This document shows positions 25,530 through 37,800 of a stretch of 64,000 nt of DNA, piece after piece. The notes beneath the pieces were generated by a model, which saw only the letters and a list, made by a program, of their open reading frames with translations, was not told the DNA's origin and searched no databases. Numbering within the stretch: position 1 is the stretch's first letter; every line of letters begins with the position of its first letter. This DNA is from Enoplolaimus lenunculus. Its lineage: Eukaryota; Nematoda; Enoplea; Enoplida; Thoracostomopsidae. A program made the position numbers and the translations under genes. The stretch spans positions 32,501-96,500 of the forward strand of contig JASANG010000598.1 in the NCBI GenBank assembly GCA_030248215.1, written 5' to 3'.

Positions 25530-25899
25530 ATGATCTCAACTAATCAATGCTCATTAAGCGAAGCATTTCGACGCGTCCTAACATTTGTCTTCTTGTGGGC
25601 TCTTCTGAGCCAAATCGTCGCTTCCCAACAGCTAAAAGCAATACCGCTAGCGTTACGACTTCCAAGTGATACGCGACGGAAATTTGTCGAAGGATTAATA
25701 CGACAAGTAGTGGTGTATCCCAATAATTCGTTTATGTTTCCATTGCCCCCTGTTGATGGTTTCGACATTTACTCGCGGATCCCAGGGCGCTGTGCTGGAA
25801 GGCTGGCTCAGTTTGATTGCGGCGACGAAAGCGGCCGATGTATTTCGACTAATTTATGGCGGAATTGTGTTGCCGAGTGCAAAGACGGTTCTGATGAAT
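25530..25899 (+). CDS. First exon: signal peptide plus LDLa module
   Basis: The ATG at 25530 begins MISTNQCSLSEAFRRVLTFV, followed by FLWALLSQIVAS, an n-region and hydrophobic core, then a polar stretch, and RIPGRCAGRLAQFDCGDESGRCISTNLWRNCVAECKDGSDE. The donor GTATGT follows a lone T. An ATG at 25520 opens a short overlapping upstream frame (MKKNDLN, then stop) that could dampen translation. The exon is a clear paralogue of 15736-16072. Confidence 0.85.
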
Positions 25900-28800
25900 G
25901 TATGTATAAATAAGAATGTGTTTTTGCAGCTGTTTTCTGCCCTTGTACACTCAACCCACAGGCTTAGACTTAGGCATTGTCTTAGATTTTGTAAAATTCT
26001 TACCTAAGTGTAAACCTAAGGCTAAATTTTTGCCTCACCTAAGCCCTAGTCTGAGCCTAAACATAAGCGAATGCCTAAGGCTAAACCGTAGGCAAGCCTT
26101 CACCTAAGCCTAAGCCTGAGCCAAAGCCTACTAACCCTAAGTACTAATTTTAAATGTGTGGAAGCGTAAAGTACTCAATTAAATTATTAGTAGTATGGTG
26201 TCCGGATTAAAGGACAATTCTGATATATGTAGGAAAATAGTAATACCGTGTTTTCGTGCGCTTTTTTATCAAAAACTAACAATTTTTAATCATGGAACTT
26301 GTAAATACTGAAACTTTTTGACAGACCAGCCTGGCTGGTAACATCGAGCGGCTAGACATTTCGACATGAGCAGCATTACGTCACAGCGACGTAATTGGCG
26401 AATGATTTGTGGTTTTAACCGCTTAATAATGTCTATACGGTTTGCTTTTACTTTAACAGTCGGACCATTTCGTTTACAGATTTATAGCCACTCCGCGGTA
26501 AATATATTGTAAGACTTTAAGTCCTGCTTTGTGTTTACAAAAATTATTGCACATTCCCAAGGAGACGTTTTATTCCGGTTGAACCAAAATTATTTGGATC
26601 TGAAGGTTACCGCATTTAAACGCTTTTAATTAGTTAATTTCATATGTACAAGTGCAACAGAACTTTATTCATTCTAAAAGCAAACCATTAGCTGCAATTG
26701 TGACCAGAGCAACGGACCTTTTGAGCTGTATGGAGAATAGTTGACGGCAGTGGCGGATCCAGGATCTCAAAATGGGGGGGGGGGGCAAAATTTCACAGGT
26801 AATAAACTTACTTTTGACCCGCACACAAACCATGAACTATTGTCATAAAATTGCTATATAATTTTTGTCGAGATGCTGTTGGGGGGGGGGGCACGGCCGG
26901 GGTGGCCCCCCATGGATCCGCCATTGGTTGACGGTGTGACATCTTTATTAATCGATTTTTTTTGCACTTTCAGTTCTTTAATTTATGCTTTTAGTTCAAA
27001 ACTAAGCTACGAATCAAAACGTCGTTGAATAATATAGAAATGACAAAATAGGTTTGAGAAATTTTCATGTACCTAGCAAAAGGTCGAAGATCAATTTTAA
27101 AGGTTTAAAAACAGAGTTCTATATAGCACCAGTAAACCCATGTAACGATCAGGAGTGGAATGTTATTCTATTTGTGTGCAAGAGAGTAAGCTTAAGTTCC
27201 AATCTATTGTTTCGCTTATGCTGTAGGCTTAAGTATATAAGTTCATTCTTACGCTCGTATAGGCCTAGAAATATGCTTATACTACTGTTCCGACCCTGTT
27301 CTCTTCATTGGCCGCACCAGTGATACGTATACTTCTAAATCGATTGTTTTAAAATCTGTTCGAACAATATGTGTTTCGAAATCTTGGAGTCTATTACACT
27401 AAAATATCTTTTTGCCACTGCAATGTATATTCCACCAAGGTAATCAGTAAAATACATACTGCTTTAGTTGTGGTTAGCATGTTGGATTGTCAACCTGGAG
27501 GTCGTGGGTTCTAGATTTATCACCATAATTGGTGAAACATTTAACGAGTTCTAAGCAATAAATTGTCTTTGATTAACTTCTGTTTGTAAAACAACTCGAG
27601 TTTAGCACACATGTTGCCCTTTTCCTGAGATGTTAATTTTAATCAATTCATGGCGATATAAATGTGTATGGCAATGGTGGAAGCATACAGGCCGGAGCCT
27701 AGCCAGCTCACCTCACTAGGGTGCTGAAAATGTTAGTAGGGGATACAATCGCTTTCGACGACTATATACAAACGAAGTTGAAATTGTTCGTGGGAAGGCA
27801 AACATTTTCCAGAGAGAATAAGCCCCTCTCCATAAAAGTGCGTACCTTCGGATTCTCGCCCAAATCCAAACTTAGAACATTTTAGCGTTGAGGAATAGAG
27901 GAATTTTTGTTTGGAGAAGCCTATGTTGCCATAGCTTCCCGAGTTTGACTCCGAGGGCAGTTTCCGAGTTCTTTTTAAGTTCTCTAAATTTTTGCGTATC
28001 CTAAGACACATGCGTTATGCTATATTTCGTTGCAGGGTGCCCTTCCGGAACAGTTCAATGTGGCAAATGTAAATGTGTTCATCCCAGTCTTGCCGACGCA
28101 CTGAACTGTAAACCTTGGTCAAGTAAGTAGAGTTGTTTTTCTAAACAATTATACAAACAGTAGGTTTTTGTTCAATGAAACACGTTTGTCGAATACGTGG
28201 AATACGAAGCTATACGATATAGGCAAATTTATAGATTAAACAAAAATTGATCAAAAAATTTTATTTGTTGAGCTTAAGTGAGGTGGTAGTTAGCAAAGTA
28301 ATTTATTTGTCAGAAAGAATTTTTACCCATTCAACTGCTTATAACGAATAATAACGCGATGGCTTGTAACAGATCAGAACACTGTTCCCTTTCGCAGAGT
28401 TTGCTGGCGAAACAATTGGTCGCTTAAAATTATATCGTGCCGTTCCGAAATAAATTCCTGGTTACGCCCCTGCTAAACGAATGGAGCAAAAGCATCCGCT
28501 AAACTTAAATACTTCAATTAGTGACGTTTTTAATTACAAAATCTGCGAGTTATTGAGGGATTCGTAGCAATTCCACAGCGTCGTCCATTTTATTATATTG
28601 TCATGTACTCCCAAAATCAAATTTTGGCAACAACTCTGTAATTATAACAAATGGAGCCACAGATACAACGAAAACTTTTAGGCCACATTAATAAAAGTGT
28701 ACCATTGACTTTGTAGAAGACAAAATTTGCGAGTTACGTGGCGCGATTCGATGCCGTGATAAACGTGAATGTGTGCTGCCGCACTGGATTGGAAATGGTC

Positions 28801-31800
28801 GAATCGATTGTTACGACAGAAGCGATGAAGGTAAACACCGACCAAAATGAGCAACATTAAAGCTCCATTCACGCGTGCAAGTTTTAGCAGCGAGAACTCG
28901 CAACTGCAACTTCCATGTGGAAGTTTCGTAATGGTTAGCGAATAGAACTTGCAATTGTAATATTTTGATCGAGAAATATTGCTTCTTTTCTGGCATACGC
29001 TTTACTGTTGTATCTTCAGTTTAAAACTTGAAATTCTGTTATCTTTATAATACTTTGTTTTCAATTAACAACTCTATGAATAACGGTTTAATCTCATACG
29101 GTCAACAGTTCGGAATAATGAATTTGTTTCTTTAAAATGTTGGAATCGCATGCATTCCTTTTTAATACAACAGTTTCAAAAAATATAATTACAATGCGAG
29201 TTGTTGCTCGAGTGAGACGGGCTTCAATGCTAAGATATTATATTTCATATTTGCCTTTTCGTGGAACAGGATGTGGACAGAGTAGCGTGTGAATAAATTT
29301 AAATTTTGAACCAGATGCTATATAGATTTGTGCGTAATTCTTGTAAAACCATTTGGCAGACGGAAGGGGGTTATTTAAATACGCATTGGTAGAGGCCGCA
29401 AATCTAATTCATGATTTTATTTGCTTCTCCGATCATATTTCAACGAATATTATCATCAAACAATAAACACTGTAGAATATAAAACAACCCGTACCTAAAA
29501 CGAAATACACAGATCGTTCTTTAGTGTTAAGAAAAGTGTTAGGGTGCCCTGGAATGCCTGGTTGTGGCAAATGTAAAATTTCTGTAAAAAATTGCAAAAT
29601 GAAATTCTTTCTAGCCTCCCCTCTTAAGATAGTGGCTAACTATAAGCCTTATGGAACATCAAAGTACCGTAGGACATGCTATCTTAAATGTTGCCAATTA
29701 GATAATTAATGTTTGACAAATTTGGAGGAACCATTACTAGTGGGGCGCATGCTAAATTGAATGACGAACATTTAAGATGAAGAGTATATCCGGCGACTTG
29801 GATTGTCGCGAGCCACTCCGCAGCCAATCGGAATGACAAAACGATCAACTGACAGCGGCACAATATATATCTATGGGGGTACAGGAAATAATGCTGGGCA
29901 TGGTAACAACAATGCGGGTGGTCATGAATGGACAGGAAACACAGATTACGACTATAACAACGGTGTGGATTACGGAAATGACTACGAAGCGAGTTCGGTT
30001 TATGGTGAAGACAAAACAGATTGGAAAACAGGTGGTGTGGGTGGTACGATTATTTGGGGCAATAAAGGAAGCAAAGGAAATGGTAATTCGGGCAATGGGC
30101 GTGGAAAAACTCATGGTGGGAACGGCAATCACGGCAATGGGTCCGATAGAAATGGTGGGACTGGTGATGGTGGCCGAGAAGGAAATGGAGGGGTTGGAAA
30201 AAATAACGGTTCTGGAGATGAAAATGGAAGTCCTGCTCACGGGTCAAATGGAGGCACAGATGAATACGATTACCACAGTCAGGAAACGGGACCAAGCGAA
30301 CGTAGTAATGGAGACAGAGGAGGAGATGGTTCTCATACGGCCACCGGTGGGATCGACGGTACCGGTATAGCTGTGGACGATTTGGAAGATGAAGGTATCA
30401 ATAAATTAATCATATCTTTTATGCAGAATCTCTTAACGAAATCTATTAATCAAAATTTTAGCAACTAATGAGGTGTTTTTGTAAAAAAAACTTTCTGTAC
30501 TCGCGTTAGACAATAAACTTTGAGGGCAGAAGTTGATGCCCAACCAGTCTTAAGCATGCTTTGTTAGCTTGCATTTGACCGTGCTCTATTCAGCAAGATA
30601 TGCAATTATGCAATTTTTTAGCAGTGAATTCAACACAAAATTCTGCAACATGAGATATACCACGCTGTCAGTTTATAAATGTCATGTTATTTTCTGACTT
30701 AATCAGAATTTTCCTTAATTTGTAGACAAAATGACGGCAGAAGAACGCGTCGACTACGAAATGTGTTTTGATCGCAAGCTGGCAGAAGCTGTCAAACAGT
30801 TTCCAGACGGTGCTGCATGCCGGTGTCCGCCAGGAAAAATGGTTGGCTTTAATGACGAATGTATCGGTAAGCTGTAAACAAAATTTACCGGAAATTTTAA
30901 CTTGTAATTAAATTACACCAGATTTATCCTGTAATATAAGCTGTTCTACCTGCAATACTTTTGTAAGATTTTACTAGTTTCACTTTATCGTTGCACAACG
31001 GCCGGCTATCACATTGCAGGTTTTGGGTCCATCGACAGATGATTAAATACCTTTAATATGCAACTGCGCATCAAATATATTTCTGATGTAGTGCGCACGA
31101 CGCATAATCTTGAAAAAACTTTCAATCGAAGCGAGCGAGAAACCAAAGACAATTTCAGTACAGAAATGATAATACAAAACTATGCGTTTGATTTCGTTTG
31201 GGTAGACACGGCCTTACTGATCCCTTCTCAGATCCACCAGTTGATATGGCCGTATCTTTGAGCCTGCTATGTCAAACAGGTTTTTTATTTAATGCCATCC
31301 CAAAATGCTACGTCCCTTTAGTTGTACATAAAATATTGACAGATTTCATTCGTAATCGCTGGATTTCGGAAAGCCGATTTGTTCTACACATCTTTAACTC
31401 AAAACTGGAATTTGCCTGTGTTCGTGATAATGCTTCACTGTCTGTCATACAGAAGCAAAAAAGCATTAGTGGACTGGCTGCTGAAGCTAAACAAGCTTCA
31501 GCGTCCATCACCTTGCCCCTCAAAAGTTACCTAGTGTACCCATAATATTGGGGAGGTTGCATAAAAGTCTCTACGTGTTTTGTCACTCGCTTTTAATTTC
31601 AGATGCAAACACGGGCAGTTTTGAGCTGAGGGCAACAACGTTATGCGGTCATAATCTTGCGTTCACTCGAGAATTTTTAGATCCGAAAACAGAAAAATAC
31701 CGCAGCACAGCGGTTATACTGTTACACGGGGTCAGTGTTGTACAGCTTGTAATTATATCAGACAAAAGTAAACTTATAACCAGTGATTAAAGACGCTAAT

Positions 31801-34800
31801 CAGATTAATACTTTCAGAAAATCTGGGCTTGAGTTAACGCGCTCTGCCTCATAAGTAGCATTCCACCCAATCTGTGAAAAATCGGTTGCTGTGACTCAAC
31901 AAATCTTGAGACAGGCAGTAAGACCAAATTATGCTCATTGTGACTCAGTAAGCAAATTGAAATAATGAAATTTCTAACTGCGCATCAAGTAATTTCTTCA
32001 AGAGCAAACATTGCGTAATTGTATATCCTGAATAGACTCTTGGTAAGTGAACGACAAAAGTACAATCATCGAGGTTTTGCGTTCAGCGCAGTTAAAATCA
32101 GCCATGCATTATTACGCATAGGCTTATGCTTAGGTTCATTCATTGGGTTAAGGATACCGTTGGATACCAAGTTGTCAGGTGACGAATTGTCGTAGACTCT
32201 ATCTGCGGCAAAAATCGTACTCAGTCGTTTAATATTTTTAACCGAAATCCTAAAAGAGATGTAATCATGTTAATGTATTCTTTTCTCACTTTATTAATGC
32301 TACTTTATTCAAATTTGATTGTTTTCTATTCAATTTTCAGATTTTTAAAGCGATTAGAAGCACAAAACGAGACGATTTGCTCAATCAACTTTGTATTCCT
32401 GCATTACCGTTTAAACCTGGCAGCATCATATTTCCACTAACAGTTTCGGTACAAAAATTTGTATATTAATAAAACAGTACATCAAAATATGGGCCCATGT
32501 TACTTTAAGGGACGTTCAGGTTTCTGGTGGGTCTATAAAATAGTAGGTTTAGATTCTAGATTGCATTTTTTGCTTAGGCTTAGGCTTAGGCTTAGGAGCA
32601 CATTTTTGTAACGCATAGACTTAGGCTTAGGCTTAGGAATACGCTTAATCTACTGTTACGTCCCTTAAAGTAACATTGGCCGAAATATGTATGTTTTAGT
32701 AAAATATTTTAAACAACTAAAGTATCAAAAATTGCTAAAAACTTATAATTTTTTATGTAGTAGCAAAATGCACGCATATTTTAAAAAAATTACTTATGTG
32801 AAATTCGTAATTTAGTCTTAAACGCCGAGGTCTTTCAAATGCATTTACGAATTTTTTCAATCAGCAGTGAAATGTGAACCAAAGTTTAAAAGACGTTCGT
32901 CTAAGTCTGATTACGGTCTCGATTTTATACCAAAAATTTAATATTTCAGTTTTTGCGTATTTCTTAATTGTATGTTATTTAGTCAGATTTTTACTAAACA
33001 AAAAAAGCCATGCGGCACTCAGATATCCAACTTTATTAGATTTACTTTTATGAAACTAATTTGAATTTTGTCAAAAGTATGAGATTCCCATTGCACATTT
33101 TCGCCAATTTGGGCCCATGTATATATGAGAGTCGCTAGCCTAAGCCTAAGCAGAAAAAATAGTCTAAAGCTTAAGCTGACTATATTGGAGTCGCGTGGAA
33201 AAACGGTCCACTTTCAGCTAAAGACCCAGCTAAACATGGGCGCAAATTTAAAACGTCGGTCTAACTACCGAGCTTTATTGATAAAATACCTTTGCATTTT
33301 TTAGTGCACAATCTTAGCTGAATGCACTGTAGATACAATCGAGGAAACCATTGCGAATGGTGCAACTGATTCCGAGTTTAATGTTGACTCTAAATTCAAA
33401 GGTAAAACTTAAAAGGCATTTGAAGTTTCAATGGTGATGTTGTTCAATCTCTAGATTCGTTAAAAACACTGCTAATCTATAAAATCTGTGCCAGAATATG
33501 CGAATAAAAGCCACGAGCTCTTGCCCAAACTGTTAATTTAATCGATTCAACTTCGGCTAGAGTTCCGACTTACCATGTAGTTTATCCTCAGGTTTACGGG
33601 TACAAGTAGTTTTTATTTTTGGCTTTATTGTATCTCAAAGTACTGGGGGGTATCCTCTGTATATCCCCTCAGAAAAGCGCCTGTATAACATTCTGCAATT
33701 TTCCAGTATAAGTTGTAACCGGCAATATCCATCAGTCTATTTAAGTAGCTATGTAATTTTCAGTCACAGCCTGCGATCGTGAAGCCAATGGTTGTAGTCC
33801 GTACGCTTCGTGTTACCCTGTTGGTGTTGGATACACATGCTTGTGCCCTGATGGAACGATCGATACTTCTGAGTAATTGATTGATGAACTCTTTAGAATA
33901 GATATCGTAAACAAATGTTTTTAAGTACATTTGATAAGAATGTTCCTTAATGTTTTTCAATTCCAGTAATGCCCGAAAAGAAATGTTTTTTGACACTTTC
34001 GTCTTCACAAATTATATTGTTGTCGTGTATGTCGAATTGTTTACAATTTTCGTCTAGACCTCATTTTACGTTCAGTTTTAGGTAATGTAACGATTCGAAT
34101 AAGAGGGGGAAATACGACGGGGTCCCCATTTTGGGACCCAATCAAAAGGAGTCCGTATCCCTAATAAGAGTTCGTAAGCGAAGAGTCCCTAAACCCTAAC
34201 TTAGAGTCCATAAATATCAATTATTCCGCATTGTAGCGAATCAATGACTCCAGTACCAAATAAAGTTGACTTCGAAACTTTAAAGCGTACTTAATTTTTG
34301 AAAGTGCATTCCTAACTATAACCTTGCATGATCGCTCAAGCTATTGATGCAAGACAAACAAACGTTTAAGTCAACGGATAGTTGCAGTACCGGATATATT
34401 AGTAACGCAGGATGGCGGAACGTGGGTTAAAAATAAATAACAGTCCGTAACCGAATAACAGGGGTACCTTCTGGAGAAGCCAAATAAATATCAGTCCCCC
34501 ACTTATTCGGTTCACTACAGTAAGTATCTTCCAATCCATAATTTTAGGTTTCGGTGGCTTGAAGTGTAATCCAAGCTTGATTGTGCACTATTGCAATCAG
34601 GAGATTCGTTTAATTACAATACCACCGCATCTATTTTTTGGAATAAGCTGAATCTTTGTTAAAGCTAAATGTATTTGTTTAAAACTTGTTGGTGAATGTC
34701 TGTTTTATATGAACAAAAATGCATTTCAGAGATCCAGTGATACTTCCTGGCAGAAATTGTACAATTAATGCCAATTATAAAGGCCCTCGGATAACAACAC

Positions 34801-37800
34801 GCCAACCTTACGTTTATACCACACCGCCCTACATTGAGCAAGCTTCATTTTTCTACGGAACCAGCTCTCGCAGCTCAGCGTGCAATGGAGTAAAAATTGG
34901 AGCAAAAGGCTGCCTTCCAATATCTATTGGTAAGCAGGCACGCGAGAACATGGGTGTCAGTGATGTCAGTTGACAATCTTAGAAAAATACAGGGTTAGCA
35001 TTGGCTCCCCTACAGGCCGGCCAAAGCTAATGCTTCGTGTTGGAATTTAACCCTTTCTCACATGATTTTTTGCAATTTCACATGAGATGTAATTTCAAGG
35101 TGAGATTCGAACCGCAGTCTCACGGGTGGGAGGCGTTTACGATGACCACCGAGCTCTAGGAGTTTGACGCTCGAGCCCGAAAGGCTCTCACGTCTTGTGA
35201 AGAATTAACACTGCGCATATATGTTATAAATGTTAAACTCTGCTCACAGTGTGTGTATTGCTCGTACATTATTGTATTTAGTTGCTCATAGTATACTCTA
35301 TGCGCGAAAGGGTTAAAACGTTAATGCAAAAATACGCTGACCACTCGATCGCATCGCGCGCCAGGTTTTTTTTCAACTATTCTGCTTTTCCTTTGATTCT
35401 TAGCGCCTACCGAAAGTCGGATTCCATCCCAGGCCGACCTAAAACCAAAACATTCTGAAACCCACCTGTCTTCTGGTTAACTGCGGCGCTTCTATTTGAC
35501 GACTCCTGCAACAAAATAAACATACTAAATTTACAGAACATTAGGTCGCCATGAAAGTTTATTTCTCGAGATGTTAACCATTTGAATTCAACCAGAAAAA
35601 ATTGAAAATTGAACTTTTATGAGGAAAAAAATTATATATGCTTCGTTAACAATTTTCGGTTGAAAGCAAAATTTTAATCTTTTCCCGCATGAATATTGTC
35701 TATTTTATCTGAGATCTGGGCCCATATTTTCAAATGCATAGGTATAGCACCTATCACAAGTTAGTAATAGGTCTTCAAACTACGAACTGCTGCAATTACA
35801 GATCTCAAAATTTTCACATAAGTAGAGTAACTCGAATGTAATAAATCTGCTGAATTCAAACTTCAAAGTCCTATCTCCAAGTGGTAATAGGTGCTACACC
35901 ATTTGAGAATATGGGCTCTGATTTGAAATTGAGATTCGAACTAATTGGTTTTATAGTAAAGCTTCAGCCAATCACCATCGTCTATGAGAGCTTAACACTT
36001 GGGCTCAATGTGGGTCAAGAAATTTTATGCTGCGCATACGCGTAATGATTGTTACATATTGTCAATCGTACGTCGATGTCGTCGTTCATAGGGGTGCACG
36101 AAATATTTAAGTAGCGGGGCCCGGTATAATTTTTGTGTGCTTTCAAGTGCTTACTTTTGTCATCTTTCCCCCTGAATTTCAGCCAAATTTGTTTTGTTCG
36201 TATTTTTACCCGGTAATTGTTGTAGTTTAAACATGTCTATAGGAAAAAATTGTTTGAACGATATGATATTCGACAAATGTATAATTTGGGTGATTTACAA
36301 GTCGTGCTTAGTAAGATATTTTTTATTGTTTCAGCAATTCTGCTTATCCTATTAATTATTGGTGCTATATTGCTTCTTCTGTGTTGCCTTTGGTACTTTT
36401 GCAAGCGACGAGCTGACAGGTAAGCATAAAAATGTGAATTTAAACCAAGCCGATTCTGAATGCCAGCTATATGTTTAGTATGACTTAAAAAGCTGTTGGA
36501 ACACAGGATCATGGGCTTATTTAGCCCACAAACCTTCGACTTCCGAAAACACACCACCACACGAGAATGACCTGGATTAAATTAAAGTTTATTTTGAAAG
36601 CAAAGACATTCTTTGTTGTATAAATTGTTTCATTGCGACGGACCGTTAAGTGAAACATTTAAATATTACTACTGCGGATCGGACCGATCGAAATATAATC
36701 TACAGAGCGATCTGATGCGGGTCATATTAGCGGTTTTATTAGATCTGATCGAACCCAATCACACGCACAACTTCAGCAGAACAATGGTCATTGGCAGCAA
36801 CCTTAACCCGAAAACGTTTTGCAGTGTCTTAAGATCAATCATTTTGTATAGCATGTAGATATTTTGTCCACAAACTTGAAAAGGGTTCATAGGAGAATCC
36901 AGCATTCTATTTATACATGGTTTATGTTTGTCATGCCCTCAGCGTGGCGCAAATCATTACGCACTATGAATATTTCAGTAACTTGAGATTATTTTGATGA
37001 GAGACAAACGAACTATTGAAAACAGTGCTATTTTTATTGCAGGAAACATGAAGAAAACATGGATGACGCATCGTCGAACACCGTGTACACCATTACACAG
37101 GTCTGTTTTAGCGATCAAAGTGGTGCTTACTGTTCCCTAACCCCCTCTCCCCCGCTCCCTCGAGCGGATAGGGCCCGGGCTGAACAGAACCCTGAGCTAG
37201 AATTCAAAGTCTATTATATAAAGTTCACCGGATTCAAAATTAAAGTTCTTATGGAATTGGTGAACAAAAAGAGCTTGACGTTAAACCAGAGTGGTTTTCA
37301 CGTCATATCGAGGTTTTGTAATGTGCATTCGAGTTAAAACTTTTTATATAAACATTGAATATTTGTATGTTATAACGGTTGTACAGTTTACTTGCAACAA
37401 AGCGTTAAAATCTGTCAGATCACCAATATAGAAACACAACTGTCAGGCGAAAATTGTAATAATTTGTTTGTGTAATCGAAACTATAAAATATTTGGACAA
37501 TTTTGTTTTAGTCGTCTCATCGGAATTCTGGTAAGTTGAAAAGCTGACGGCAAAAATACAATTAGCTTTGATGCTGTGTAATTGTTTAGCCACGGTTGCA
37601 GTTTTCACTAGGCATGGAAAACGTCCAGATAAAAAGATATCAATGCATGAAGGATTTTAAATTTTTTTGGTTTTCTGATCATTCGGTTGTTAAAAATTAA
37701 AAATTTGCTAAATAAACTATAGGTATAGAATGCGTCACTAAACTTACGTTCATATTTGCTGTGCATTTGACTCAAATTTGAGCTCCGGACGTACTATAAC

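Noticed and set aside
27462-27530. tRNA-Asp-like sequence (GGATTGTCAACC followed by GTGGGTTCTAGA)
   Set aside because: The anticodon-like arm is suggestive, but the B box is disrupted and the acceptor ends do not pair; at most a tRNA relic.
31198-31790. Frames of 80-115 codons near the SEA exon
   Set aside because: The first is intronic. The second covers true exon 31603-31730 in frame but extends past both splice sites; only the exon part is kept.
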